A DNA stretch of 64,000 bases, taken from positions 434,001 through 498,000 of the forward strand of contig NZ_JAPVBH010000003.1 of assembly GCF_026967795.1 (NCBI RefSeq), read 5' to 3'. The notes beneath the pieces are model-generated. The model worked only from the letters and a program-made list of their open reading frames with translations. It did no database searches and had not been told where the DNA came from. This document shows positions 26,762 to 35,689 of the stretch, piece by piece. The position numbers and the translations under genes were made by a program. Within the stretch, counting starts at the first letter, position 1; the number at the start of each line of letters is the position of its first letter. This DNA is from Modestobacter sp. VKM Ac-2986. Its GTDB lineage: Bacteria; Actinomycetota; Actinomycetes; Mycobacteriales; Geodermatophilaceae.

Positions 26762-27535
26762 TCAGCCGCGGCGGTCGGCGAGGCCCCTTCGATCCTGCAA
26801 GAAGGGGTAGCGGTCCCGGGTGGCGGCCACCTCGGCGGCGTCGACGTCGGCGAGCACGATCGTCTCCACCCCCGAGGCGGTGGCCAGCAGCTCGCCGGTG
26901 GGGCTCACGACCCGGCTGTCGCCGGCGTGGTGGGTGCCGTCGGCGGCGTCCCCGACCCGGTTGCAGCCGACCACGTAGGCCTGGTTCTCGATCGCCCGGG
27001 CCGACAGCAGCGTCGTCCAGTGCTCCCTCCGGGCGCGCGGCCAGTTCGCCGGCACGAGGAAGACGTCGGTCGTCGGGCCGGCCGCCCAGAAGACGTCGGC
27101 GAAGCGCAGGTCGTAGCAGATGAACGGGGTGATCCGCAGGCCGCCGACCTCGACGGTCACCGGCCCGGTGCCGGACCGGAAGCGGGTGCGCTCGGCGGCG
27201 AAGGGGTGCAGCTTGCGGTAGCGGTGGGTGCTGCCGTCGGGGCCGGCGAGCACGAAGGTGTTGTGCGGCAGCTCCTCGCCGTCCCCGATCTCCGGGCAGG
27301 TGCCGGCCACCCACACGCCGTGCTCGGCGGCCTGCGCGGCGAGGAACTGCGCGGACGGTCCGCCCTCGGGCTCGCCGATGCCCGGCGTCATGGAGAACCC
27401 GGTGGAGAAGGTCTCGGTGAGCAGCACCAGATCCGCACCGGCGCCCACCGCCCTGGCGACCTGCGGGGCGAGCCGGGCGAAGTTCGCGTCCCGGTCCTCC
27501 CAGACGATGTCGTGCTGGACAGCGGCGATCCTCAC
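26762..27535 (-). CDS. Omega-amidase / nitrilase-family carbon-nitrogen hydrolase
   Basis: A 257-residue Nit2-like enzyme with the nitrilase triad E41 (LTETFS), K108 (YRKLHPF) and C140 (FICYDLRF). It begins VRIAAVQHDIVWED at GTG 27535, overlapping the aminotransferase stop by four bases (GTGA). Omega-amidase hydrolyses 2-oxoglutaramate or 2-oxosuccinamate, the products of glutamine or asparagine transamination. Pairing with the adjacent transaminase is the arrangement proposed to drive the last step of methionine salvage (glutamine transaminase K plus omega-amidase), making that reaction irreversible. Confidence 0.87.
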   Translation of the reverse strand: MRIAAVQHDIVWEDRDANFARLAPQVARAVGAGADLVLLTETFSTGFSMTPGIGEPEGGPSAQFLAAQAAEHGVWVAGTCPEIGDGEELPHNTFVLAGPDGSTHRYRKLHPFAAERTRFRSGTGPVTVEVGGLRITPFICYDLRFADVFWAAGPTTDVFLVPANWPRARREHWTTLLSARAIENQAYVVGCNRVGDAADGTHHAGDSRVVSPTGELLATASGVETIVLADVDAAEVAATRDRYPFLQDRRGLADRRG

Positions 27536-28734
27536 TGCATCTCCCCCAGTCGCCGGGCGGCTTCCCCGAGCACCTCGTCGCGCTTGCAGAAGGCGAAGCG
27601 CACCAGGTGCCGGCCCAGGTGCGCGTCCGCCGCACCGTAGAAGACCACGGACGGGACGGCGACCACCCCGGCGCGGGCGGGCAGCGCGCGGCAGAACGCC
27701 ACGCCGTCCCCGTCGGGCTGCCGCGGCCGGACGTCGACGGTGGCGAAGTACGTCGCCTGCGGGCTGACCACCGGCAGGCCCGCGGCGGCCAGCCCGGCGG
27801 TGAGCAGGTCGCGGCGGCGCTGCAGGTCGGCGGCGACGCCGGCGAAGAAGGCGTCGGGCAGCCGCAGCCCGGCGGCGACCGCCGGCTGGAACGGCCCGCC
27901 GTTGACGAAGGTCAGGTACTGCTTGGCGGTGCGCACCGCGGCCACCAGCGGCGCCGGCCCGCAGACCCAGCCGATCTTCCAGCCGGTGGTGGAGAAGGTC
28001 TTCCCGCCGCTGCTGACCACGAGCGTGCGGTCGGCCATCCCGGGCAGCGTCGCGATCGAGGTGTGCGCGGCGCCGTCGAACACCAGGTGCTCGTAGACCT
28101 CGTCGGTGAGCACCAGCAGGTCCGCGGCGCTGGCGACCTCGGCCAGCACCGCCAGCTCGGCGGCGGTGAACACCTTGCCGGTGGGGTTGTGCGGGGTGTT
28201 GAGCAGCAACATCCGGGTGCGCGGGGTGACCGCGGCGCGCAGCTCCGCCTCCTCGAAGGTCCACGCCCCGGTGCCCACCTCGCCGACCGCGACCGCCGGC
28301 GGGTGCAGCGGCACCGGGCGCAGCACACCGCCGGCCATGGCGACCGCGGCGGCGTAGCTGTCGTACATCGGCTCGAACAGCACGACCTCGTCGCCGGGCT
28401 CGAGCAGCGCCAGCAGTGCCGCGGTGAGCGCCTCGGTGGCGCCGGCGGTGACCAGCACCTCGCCGTCCGGGTCGTACGCCAGCCCGCGGAAGCGCAGCTG
28501 GTGCGCAGCGATCGCCGTCCGCAGCTCGGGCAGGCCGGGGCCGGGCGGGTACTGGTCGTGGGCGGTGCCGATGGCGGCCCGGGCGACGTCGAGCACCGCG
28601 GCCGGGCCGGGTGAGTCGGGGAACCCCTGGCCCAGGTTGATCGAGCCGGTGGCCACCGCGAGCGCGCTCATCTCGGCGAAGACCGTCGTCCCGAAGCCCT
28701 GCAGCCGGGAGGACAGGTACGGCGTGGGGGTCAC
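27532..28734 (-). CDS. PLP aminotransferase, glutamine-transaminase/YbdL type
   Basis: A 400-residue class I/II aminotransferase. The Schiff-base lysine is K245 in SSGGKTFSTTGWKIGW; PLP contacts lie in GATEAL (98-103), NTPHNPTGKVF (179-189) and LTDEVYEHLVF (209-219). The N terminus INLGQGFPD and the SSGGKTF(S/H) loop resemble YbdL and kynurenine/glutamine transaminases, which use methionine or aromatic amino acids. Its operon partner is an omega-amidase, so I infer transamination of 2-oxo-4-methylthiobutanoate with glutamine. It leads the two-gene operon. Confidence 0.88.
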   Translation of the reverse strand: MTPTPYLSSRLQGFGTTVFAEMSALAVATGSINLGQGFPDSPGPAAVLDVARAAIGTAHDQYPPGPGLPELRTAIAAHQLRFRGLAYDPDGEVLVTAGATEALTAALLALLEPGDEVVLFEPMYDSYAAAVAMAGGVLRPVPLHPPAVAVGEVGTGAWTFEEAELRAAVTPRTRMLLLNTPHNPTGKVFTAAELAVLAEVASAADLLVLTDEVYEHLVFDGAAHTSIATLPGMADRTLVVSSGGKTFSTTGWKIGWVCGPAPLVAAVRTAKQYLTFVNGGPFQPAVAAGLRLPDAFFAGVAADLQRRRDLLTAGLAAAGLPVVSPQATYFATVDVRPRQPDGDGVAFCRALPARAGVVAVPSVVFYGAADAHLGRHLVRFAFCKRDEVLGEAARRLGEMQ

Positions 28735-28774
28735 CCGGTCATCCTGCCGTCCCGGGGGACCTGTGTCGTGGTGG

Positions 28775-28978
28775 TCAGCCCTCGGCGAGGGTGGCCGCCA
28801 CCAGGGCGTTGGCGTGCCCGTGCCCCAGCCCGTGTTCTGTCTTGAGCCAGGTCACCAGCTCCATGTGCTTCGTCAGCGGCGAGGCGCGGATCAGGTCCTG
28901 CCACTCGGCGACGGGCCGCCCGTACCTCGCCTCGATCGCCGGGAAGTAGCTGGCCGGGCCCTTGGGTGCATCGGACAT
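28775..28978 (-). CDS. DUF4287-type small protein
   Basis: A 67-residue protein whose whole length matches the DUF4287 pattern: GPASYFPAIEARYGRPVAEWQDLI and KHMELVTWLKTEHGLGHGHANALVA. The function of the family is unknown; it often occurs alone or before a DUF5655 domain. It lies between the aminotransferase gene and the DUF1349 gene on the same strand. Confidence 0.8.
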   Translation of the reverse strand: MSDAPKGPASYFPAIEARYGRPVAEWQDLIRASPLTKHMELVTWLKTEHGLGHGHANALVAATLAEG

Positions 28979-29018
28979 GGGCCGGGATGCTGCCAGCTCC
29001 CGGCGGCTCGTGGACAGG

Positions 29019-29624
29019 TCAGTGCAGCGCGGCGTCGGCCGGTCCGGTGGCCCAGTGCCGGAAGCGGACGACGAGCCCGGCGCGGGTGGGCGCGCAGCAG
29101 TACGGGCCGGCCTGCAGCGGCGTCCCGGCCGGGAAGGGGGCGACCCGCACGAGCTGGAACGGCTCGTCGTCGACCCGGGCGCGGACCGTCACCGCGTCCC
29201 CGGAGCGGCTGGCGCGCACGGTGACCCGGCGGCCGGCCCAGGAGGGCACCGGCGCGACCGACCAGTCCGAGCGGCCCAGGGTCACCACCGCACCCACGCT
29301 GGGCGCACCGTCGGCGAACTCCACGCCGGCCTTGACCCAGGTCTCGGCATCGGCCCGCAACACCAGACCGGCCTGGTCGAACTGCTGGTCGTAGTCGAGG
29401 TCGAAGGTCACCTCGACCGCGCCGGGGTCGGCCAGCGGGGCCAGCAGCGCGTGCGCGGAGTCGTGCACGAACCCGTAGCTGGTGTGCCGCCAGGCGTCGC
29501 TGCCCTCGACGGCGGTGACGAGCAGGTCGCCGCCGTCCTCGCGTACCTCGGCCGGGGCCGCCGTCCACGTCCCGGCGCCCCACGGCTGGACGGCGTCGTC
29601 GCTGGTGCCCGCACGGTCGCTCAT
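29019..29624 (-). CDS. DUF1349 (concanavalin-like) protein
   Basis: A 201-residue beta-sandwich protein of the DUF1349 family: a conserved DAWRHTSYGFVHDSAHALLAPL segment, FDLDYDQQFDQAGLVLRADAETWVKAGVEFADG in the centre and GPYCCAPTRAGLVVRF near the end. Members resemble laminin-G/beta-xylosidase C-terminal sandwiches and may bind sugars. There is no signal peptide, so it is cytoplasmic. It is divergent from an oxidoreductase of the Gfo/Idh/MocA family, 43 bases away, which suggests a sugar context. Confidence 0.8.
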   Translation of the reverse strand: MSDRAGTSDDAVQPWGAGTWTAAPAEVREDGGDLLVTAVEGSDAWRHTSYGFVHDSAHALLAPLADPGAVEVTFDLDYDQQFDQAGLVLRADAETWVKAGVEFADGAPSVGAVVTLGRSDWSVAPVPSWAGRRVTVRASRSGDAVTVRARVDDEPFQLVRVAPFPAGTPLQAGPYCCAPTRAGLVVRFRHWATGPADAALH

Positions 29625-29667
29625 GCCCGCACGCTAGAGGACGCCGGCGTGCCCCTAGCGTGAGGTC

Positions 29668-30732
29668 ATGACCTCCCCGTACATCGCCCGTCCGGAGCTG
29701 CTCGACGCCGACCCGCTGGCCGCGACCGGCCGCCCTGTGGGCTGGGGCGTCGTGTCCACCGGCTCCATCGCCGCCGTGGTCACCGCCGACATCGCCCTGC
29801 TGCCCGACGCGACGCTGGCCGCGGTGAGCTCCCGGCACGCCGACAAGGCCGCCGCCTTCGCCGAGCGGTTCGGCTTCGCCGCCTCCTACGGCGACGACGA
29901 CACCCGCTCCGGCCTGGACGCGCTGCTCGCCGACCCAGCCGTCGAGGTCGTCTACGTCGCCACGCCGCACGCCCAGCACGCCGCCGTGGTGCGCGCGGCG
30001 CTGACCGCCGGCAAGTCGGTGCTGGTGGAGAAGCCCATCACCATCAACGCCCGCGAGGCCACCGAGCTGGCCGAGCTGGCGCAGCTGCGCGGCGTCTTCC
30101 TGATGGAGGCGGTCTGGACCCGGTTCCAGCCGGCCTACCAGCGGGCGCTGCAGATCGCCGCCTCTGGCGAGCTGGGCCAGGTGCACTGGGTCAACGCCGA
30201 GGTGTCCTTCCCCGCCCCGGCCGACCCGGGCGCGCGCATCTGGGCCCGCGCCGACGGCGGCGGTGCCCTGCTCGACCTCGCCGTCTACCCGCTGCTGTGG
30301 GCCTGGGGCACGATCGGCCTGCCGGACGCGGTGACCGCCGTCGGCACGCTGAACTCCGAGGGCGTCGACGCGCAGAACGCCCTGTCGCTGACCTACGACT
30401 CCGGCGCGCAGGCGCAGCTGACCACCTCCCTGCTGGCCCGCTCCCCGCACACCGCGCTGGTCTGTGGCACCGAGGGCTGGCTGCGCGCCGAGGGCGCGGA
30501 CTCGGTCTACCGGCCCGAGCGGCTCGAGGTGCAGGTCGGCGACGCCCCGGTGCGGGTGGAGGAGTTCGAGCGGATCGGGTCCGGCTACGTGCACGAGCTG
30601 CGCGAGGTCACCCGCTGCCTCCAGCAGGGGCTGACCGAGAGCCCGGTCATGCCGGTCGAGGACTCGCTGGCCCTGATGCGCTTCCTCGACGGCGTCCGCG
30701 CCCAGCTCGGCGTCGTCTACCCGAACGACTGA
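29668..30732 (+). CDS. Gfo/Idh/MocA-family oxidoreductase
   Basis: A 354-residue NAD(P)-dependent oxidoreductase. An N-terminal Rossmann part (GWGVVSTGSIAAVVTADIALLPDATLAAVSSRH) leads to VEVVYVATPHAQHAAVV and the family lysine motif VEKPITINA; the C-terminal half is the substrate domain. It probably oxidises a sugar or inositol-like polyol. The start ATG fits the fold, with the first 22 residues an extension. It is followed by a very strong hairpin and, 170 bases on, by a sugar kinase. Confidence 0.88.
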   Translation: MTSPYIARPELLDADPLAATGRPVGWGVVSTGSIAAVVTADIALLPDATLAAVSSRHADKAAAFAERFGFAASYGDDDTRSGLDALLADPAVEVVYVATPHAQHAAVVRAALTAGKSVLVEKPITINAREATELAELAQLRGVFLMEAVWTRFQPAYQRALQIAASGELGQVHWVNAEVSFPAPADPGARIWARADGGGALLDLAVYPLLWAWGTIGLPDAVTAVGTLNSEGVDAQNALSLTYDSGAQAQLTTSLLARSPHTALVCGTEGWLRAEGADSVYRPERLEVQVGDAPVRVEEFERIGSGYVHELREVTRCLQQGLTESPVMPVEDSLALMRFLDGVRAQLGVVYPND

Positions 30733-30733
30733 C

Positions 30734-30784
30734 GTCGATGGAGTCCCAGCGCTGCGGAAACCGTGGCGCTGGGACTCCATCGAC
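30734..30784. terminator. 51-base near-perfect palindrome after the oxidoreductase gene
   Basis: Arms of 19 bases pair perfectly (30734-30752 with 30766-30784); five more loop-proximal pairs, two of them G-U, close on an AAA loop. It starts one base after the stop codon and has no U tract. It looks like a strong terminator. Part of the arm (GATGGAG) recurs at 30794-30800, which hints at a repeated palindromic element rather than a simple terminator. Confidence 0.75.
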
Positions 30785-30907
30785 CCCCGGGACGATGGAG
30801 CCGGGACCGACTGTGCGGTCAGCGGGGTCCGGCGGCCGGGAGAGGCCCGGTGAGCGCACTGTCGGCGTCCGGGTCGCGACCCGCCCCGGCGGCGCTACCG
30901 TGTGCCA

Positions 30908-31867
30908 GTGATCACCGTCTGCGGCGAGCTCGTGATCGACCTGATCCCCGCCGGGGAGACCCGGCCAGGGCAGGCCCCGCAGTACACCGCCTTCCCCGGC
31001 GGCAACGCGCTCAACGTGGCCGTCGCCGCGGCGCGGCTGGGCGCGGTCAGCCACCTGATGGCCCGGGTCGGTCCCGGCCCGTTCGGCGCGCTGCTGCGCG
31101 GGCACGCCGCGGCCAACGGGGTCGGCACCGACGCGATGCTGGACGCAGCCGAGCCGGTGAGCCTGGCCGTGGTGGAGCTGGCCGCGGACGGCTCGGCCGG
31201 CTACTCGTTCCACACCGTCGGCGCCGCCGACTGGCAGTGGACCGCCGAGGAGCTGGCGCGGGCCTGGCCGGCCGACACCCGGATCGTGCACGTCGGGTCG
31301 ATCTCCAGCTGGACGCCGCCGGGCTCGGCCGCCATCGCCGACCTGGTCGCCCGGGTCCGCGCCGACGGGACGGCGCTGGTGAGCTTCGACCCCAACGTCC
31401 GCCCCGGGCTGATCGCCGACGCCGACGCCGTACGGGCCCAGGTCGAGCTGCTGCGGCGCACCGCCGACGTGGTCAAGGTCAGCGCCGAGGACCTGCAGTG
31501 GCTCGACCCCGGCGCCGACCTGGACGCCACCGCCCTCGCCTGGGCCGCCGAAGGGCCCTCACTGGTGGTCGTGACCGACGGCGGGGAGCCGCTGCGCGCG
31601 GCCCGGCCCGACGGCACCCTGCTGCGCCGCCGCCCGCCGGTGGTGGACGTGGTCGACACCGTGGGCGCCGGGGACAGCCTGGCCGCCGGGCTCTTCGCCG
31701 GCCTGGCCCGCACCGGGGTGCTCACCTCCGCCGCGCTGCGCGAGCTCCCCGAGGCCGACCTCGCCGCGCTGCTGGACGACGCCGCGCTGGTGGCCGCGCT
31801 CGCCTGCACCAAGGCCGGGGCCAACCCGCCCACGCTGGCCGAGCTGGAGGCCGCCCGCGCCCGCTGA
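30908..31867 (+). CDS. PfkB-family sugar kinase, fructokinase-like
   Basis: About 319 residues. The PfkB signatures are GGNALNVAVAAARLG near residue 30 and DTVGAGDSLAAGLF near 250, with the catalytic Asp in GAGD. It phosphorylates a sugar such as fructose using ATP. GTG codons at 30902 and 30908 are both possible starts; VITVCGELVIDL is the canonical N terminus, so I use the second. No clear ribosome-binding site is visible, so translation may be leaderless. Confidence 0.88.
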   Translation: MITVCGELVIDLIPAGETRPGQAPQYTAFPGGNALNVAVAAARLGAVSHLMARVGPGPFGALLRGHAAANGVGTDAMLDAAEPVSLAVVELAADGSAGYSFHTVGAADWQWTAEELARAWPADTRIVHVGSISSWTPPGSAAIADLVARVRADGTALVSFDPNVRPGLIADADAVRAQVELLRRTADVVKVSAEDLQWLDPGADLDATALAWAAEGPSLVVVTDGGEPLRAARPDGTLLRRRPPVVDVVDTVGAGDSLAAGLFAGLARTGVLTSAALRELPEADLAALLDDAALVAALACTKAGANPPTLAELEAARAR

Positions 31868-31970
31868 AGGACGCCCTTGCCCCCCGCCCCACGCTCCGCG
31901 CGAGCCGGGACCCTGCACGGGGGCCAGACCGCTCCCCGGTCCGCGACCCGCCGTCCGGGAGACTGCTGCG

Positions 31971-33605
31971 GTGAGCGCCGAGACCATGTTGCTGCTGGTG
32001 CTGGGTGCGGTGGCGGTGATCGTCGCCGTCCGGGCGATCGCCGACCGGACCGGGCTGCCGGCCGCCGCCCTGCTGACCCTCGTCGGGATCGCGTACGCGC
32101 TGCTGCCCGGCCCGAACGTGGCGCTGGACCCGCACCTGGTGCTCACCCTCGTGCTGCCGCCGCTGCTCTACAGCGCGGCGCTGGACTCCTCGCTGACCGC
32201 GATCCGCCGGAACCTGCGCACGGTGGTCAGCCTGTCGGTGCTGCTGGTGCTGGTGACCGCGCTGGTCATCGGCGCCGGGTTCGCGCTGTTCGTCACCGGG
32301 GCGACGCTGGCCGCCGGCATTGCACTGGGCGCCGCGGTCGCCCCGCCGGACCCGGTCGCCGCGCTGTCGGTGGGCCGCAAGGTGGGCCTCCCGCCGCGGC
32401 TGATCACCCTCATCCAGGGCGAGGGTCTGCTCAACGACGCCACCGCGCTGACCATCCTCACCGTCGCGGTCACCGCCGCCCAGGGCGACGGCTTCTCCAC
32501 CCCGGCGGCGGTCGGTGAGTTCACCATCGCCGCGGCCGGTGGCGTCGCCGCCGGGCTGGTGGTGGCCTACGGCGTCCGGCCGCTGCGCCGACTGCGCCGC
32601 GACCCGCTGACCTCCAACGCGATCTCGCTGGCCACCCCGTTCGTGGCCTACCTGCTGGGCGAGGCGGTGCACGTCTCCGGAGTGCTGGCCGTCGTCGTCG
32701 CCGGGCTGGTCATCGGGCACAACGCGCCGTACTGGACGTCGGGGGCGAGCCGGCTGCAGACCGACGCGGTGTGGCGGCTGGTCGACTTCCTGCTCGAGGG
32801 CATCGTGTTCCTGCTCATCGGCCAGCAGCTGCCCGAGGTCATCCGCGGGCTGGGCCAGTACGACACTTCCACCGTGGTGATCGCCGCGTCGATCACCGTC
32901 GGGTCCGTGCTGCTGATCCGGCCGCTGTGGCTGCTGCTGACGGAGTCGCTGCCCGCCTCGATGCACATCCGCCTGGGCGGGGACACCGAGAGCAGCGCCA
33001 AGTTCGCCGGGCGGCTGTCGGGCCGGGAGATCGTCGTCCTGAGCTGGGCGGGCACCCGCGGCGTCATCAGCCTGGCCGCGATCTTCACCCTGCCGCTGGT
33101 CACCGACTCCGGGGCGCCGTTCCCCGACCGGGACCTGCTGCTGTTCTGCGCGTTCCTGGCGGTGCTGGTGACCCTGGTCGGCCAGGGCATCACCTTCGCC
33201 CCGCTCGTGCGGGCGCTGGGCTGCCGCGCCGACCAGGCCGACGAGGCCCGGCTGCGCAACGAGGCCCGGATCGCGGCGGTGGAGGCGGGGCTCGCCCGGC
33301 TGGACACGCTGCAGTCGGAGGAGCACGACGCGGTCGACGACCGGGCGATCGAGGCGATGCGCGGCCAGCTCACCACCCGGCTGGACCGCTACCGCAAGCG
33401 GCTGGACCTGCTGAACTCCGCCGAGGGCGGGGAGATCCCGCTGTCCCCGGGCTACGAGGCCGCGCTGCGGCTGCGGCGCGCCGTCATCGCCGCCGAGCGC
33501 GAGGAGCTGCTGCGCTGGCGGGACGGCGCCCGGCTGCCCGACGAGGGCCTGCGCATCCTGGAGCGCGAGCTGGACCACGAGGAGGGCCTGCTGCCCAAGC
33601 GGTGA
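31971..33605 (+). CDS. Na+(K+)/H+ antiporter, CPA1 family
   Basis: A 544-residue membrane protein. About 12 hydrophobic helices fill residues 1-410, with the CPA1 motifs AAVAPPDPVAAL and GEGLLNDATAL that carry the ion-binding aspartates, and SWAGTRGVISLA in a late helix. The last 130 residues are a charged, helical cytoplasmic tail. It should exchange monovalent cations for protons to control pH or salt. It starts at GTG. Confidence 0.9.
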   Translation: MSAETMLLLVLGAVAVIVAVRAIADRTGLPAAALLTLVGIAYALLPGPNVALDPHLVLTLVLPPLLYSAALDSSLTAIRRNLRTVVSLSVLLVLVTALVIGAGFALFVTGATLAAGIALGAAVAPPDPVAALSVGRKVGLPPRLITLIQGEGLLNDATALTILTVAVTAAQGDGFSTPAAVGEFTIAAAGGVAAGLVVAYGVRPLRRLRRDPLTSNAISLATPFVAYLLGEAVHVSGVLAVVVAGLVIGHNAPYWTSGASRLQTDAVWRLVDFLLEGIVFLLIGQQLPEVIRGLGQYDTSTVVIAASITVGSVLLIRPLWLLLTESLPASMHIRLGGDTESSAKFAGRLSGREIVVLSWAGTRGVISLAAIFTLPLVTDSGAPFPDRDLLLFCAFLAVLVTLVGQGITFAPLVRALGCRADQADEARLRNEARIAAVEAGLARLDTLQSEEHDAVDDRAIEAMRGQLTTRLDRYRKRLDLLNSAEGGEIPLSPGYEAALRLRRAVIAAEREELLRWRDGARLPDEGLRILERELDHEEGLLPKR

Positions 33606-33673
33606 GGTGTCGACACCGGGTGCCGGTCACGACAGGCTGTCGGGACCAGGACACCGGCGAGAGGGGCACGGCG

Positions 33674-33883
33674 ATGGCAGCGCGCTACGAGTACGTGGTC
33701 GACGAGGTCCGCGAGGGCATGATCGGCGGCAAGATGTCCGGCGACAAGCTGGCGAAGGTGCTCAACCAGCGGGCCCGCGACGGCTGGCAGCTCAAGGCGA
33801 TCACCTCCGTCGAGGTCAAGGGCCGCGTGGGGCCGGGCGGCGTCGACGGCATCCTGGTGACCTTCGAGCGGCCCGTCGGCTGA
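33674..33883 (+). CDS. DUF4177-type small protein
   Basis: A 69-residue protein: YEYVVDEVREGMIGGKMSGDKLAKVLNQRARDGWQLKAITSVEVKGRVGPGGVDGILVTFERP, which is the DUF4177 pattern (a small alpha/beta fold ending in LVTFERP). No function is known for the family. The ATG at 33674 has GAGAGGGG upstream. It is 69 bases after the antiporter gene. Confidence 0.8.
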   Translation: MAARYEYVVDEVREGMIGGKMSGDKLAKVLNQRARDGWQLKAITSVEVKGRVGPGGVDGILVTFERPVG

Positions 33884-33898
33884 GCGGACCGCCGGCCC

Positions 33899-35275
33899 TC
33901 AGACGGGCAGGCCGGCGAGCCCGGCGGCCAGCCCGAGGACGGCGCAGACGCCCAGCGTGCGCAGCACCGACCAGCGCAGCCGGAACAGCAGCACCGCCGC
34001 GACGCACGCGATCGCCAGGGCCACCCAGCGCGGCGTGCCGAGGTCGGGCAGCTCGAGGCTCAGCCCCCACCGGTCGACCGCGACCACGCCGGTGAACAGC
34101 GTGTGTACCGCGAAGTACAGCCCCAGGTTGGCGATCACCCCGACCACGGCGGCGGTGATGCCGGTCAGCGCCGCCGACAGCGACCGGTTGCCGCGCAGCC
34201 GCTCCATGTAGGGCGCGCCCAGCAGCACGAACAGGAAGCTGGGCACGAAGGTCACCCACGTGACCAGCAGCGAGGCGAGCACCGCCGCCGCCCACGGGTC
34301 GAGGCTGCCGGGGTCGCGGTAGGCGCCCAGGAAAGCCACGAACTGCACCACCATGATCAGCGGCCCGGGCGTGGTCTCGGCCAGCGCGAGGCCGCGCACC
34401 ATCTCCCCCGGCGCGAGCCAGCCGTAGACGCCGACCGCCTGCTGGGCGACGTAGGCCAGCACCGCGTAGGCCCCGCCGAAGGTGACCACCGCGGCGCCGG
34501 AGAAGAACAGCCCCTGCTCGGTGAAGACGCTGGCCGCGCCGGTCAGCAGCGCCACCGCGGCGAGCGGCACGCCCCAGGCGACCAGGCCCACGACCAGCAC
34601 CCGCAGCGTGCGGCGGGCCGAGGGGGCCTCGGTGTGCAGTTCGTCGTCGGAGATCAGCGGCGCCGGCCCGTCGTCGACGTCCTTCGCCTTCTCCGGCACG
34701 GCCGCGGGGCGCCACCGGTGCAGCGCCCAGCCGGCGACCCCGGCCAGCGCGACCACCACCGGGAACGGGACGCCGAACAGCGCGAGCGCGACGAAGGCGG
34801 CGACCGCGATGCCCAGCAGCACCCGGCTGGTCAGCGCCCGCTTCCCGACCCGGGTCACCGCCTGCACCACGATCGCGACCACCGCCGGCGCGAGCCCGGC
34901 GAAGACGGCGGTGACCGCGGTGGTCTCGCCCCAGGCCACGTAGACCGCCGACAGCACCAGCAGCGCGACCACGCCGGGCAGCACGAACAGCCCGCCGGCG
35001 ACCAGCCCGCCGCGGGTGCCGTGCATCAGCCAGCCGACGTAGGTGGCCAGCTGCTGCGCCTCGGGCCCGGGCAGCAGCATCGAGTAGTTCATCGCGTGCA
35101 GGAAGCGGCGCTGCCCGATCCAGCGCTTCTCCTCCACCAGCGTCCGCTGCATGACCGCGATCTGCCCGGCCGGCCCGCCGAAGGTCTGCAGCGAGATGAG
35201 GAACCAGGCGCGCACCGCGGTGCCGAAGGGCACCACGGGCGTGGTCCCGGCGGACGGGTCGGGGGCTGGGCGCAC
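33899..35275 (-). CDS. chrA: Chromate transporter ChrA
   Basis: A 458-residue membrane protein with two homologous CHR halves. The N-terminal half has FGGPAGQIAVMQ and MNYSMLLPGPEAQQLATYVGWL; the second has VVTFGGAYAVLAYVAQQA and TPGPLIMVVQFVAFLGAY, matching the duplicated FGG-P / PGP motifs of the family. A hydrophilic linker rich in Asp and Glu separates the halves. It exports chromate (or sulfate) from the cytoplasm. It starts at GTG and is divergent from an ABM-domain gene. Confidence 0.92.
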   Translation of the reverse strand: MRPAPDPSAGTTPVVPFGTAVRAWFLISLQTFGGPAGQIAVMQRTLVEEKRWIGQRRFLHAMNYSMLLPGPEAQQLATYVGWLMHGTRGGLVAGGLFVLPGVVALLVLSAVYVAWGETTAVTAVFAGLAPAVVAIVVQAVTRVGKRALTSRVLLGIAVAAFVALALFGVPFPVVVALAGVAGWALHRWRPAAVPEKAKDVDDGPAPLISDDELHTEAPSARRTLRVLVVGLVAWGVPLAAVALLTGAASVFTEQGLFFSGAAVVTFGGAYAVLAYVAQQAVGVYGWLAPGEMVRGLALAETTPGPLIMVVQFVAFLGAYRDPGSLDPWAAAVLASLLVTWVTFVPSFLFVLLGAPYMERLRGNRSLSAALTGITAAVVGVIANLGLYFAVHTLFTGVVAVDRWGLSLELPDLGTPRWVALAIACVAAVLLFRLRWSVLRTLGVCAVLGLAAGLAGLPV

Positions 35276-35333
35276 CAGACCAGGATGGCTGCCGCAGGTG
35301 AACGGTCGGGGATCCGGCTCCTAGGCTGACGGG

Positions 35334-35663
35334 ATGATCCTCATCGTCGTGAAGTGGCCGGTCCGTCCCGAGTTCGACGAGCAGTGGCCGGAACTGGTGC
35401 GGGAGTTCACCGACGCCGTGCGGGCCGAACCGGGCAACGTGTTCTTCGAGTGGTCGCGCAGCGTCGACGAGGCGCACACCTGGGTGCTGGTCGAGGGCTT
35501 CCGGGACGCCGAGGCCGGCGGCGTGCACACCGCGTCCGAGCACTTCCAGAAGGCGATCGCCGAGATGCCGGACTGGGTGTCGGCGACGCCGTCGATCATG
35601 TACGTCGACTCCCCCGACCTGGCCGGCTGGGGCCCGATGGGCGAGGTCCAGCCCCGCGGCTGA
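35334..35663 (+). CDS. ABM-domain monooxygenase-like protein
   Basis: A 109-residue ferredoxin-like protein: MILIVVKWPVRPEFDEQWPELVREFTDAVRAEPGNVFFEWSRSVDEAHTWVLVEGFRDAEAGGVHTAS fits the putative quinol-monooxygenase subgroup, where a histidine in the HTxSEHF segment is conserved. The reaction is not known. It is divergent from chrA and convergent with the DUF1684 gene. Confidence 0.82.
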   Translation: MILIVVKWPVRPEFDEQWPELVREFTDAVRAEPGNVFFEWSRSVDEAHTWVLVEGFRDAEAGGVHTASEHFQKAIAEMPDWVSATPSIMYVDSPDLAGWGPMGEVQPRG

Positions 35664-35689
35664 CCCAGGCGGCGGGGCCGGCGGCACCG

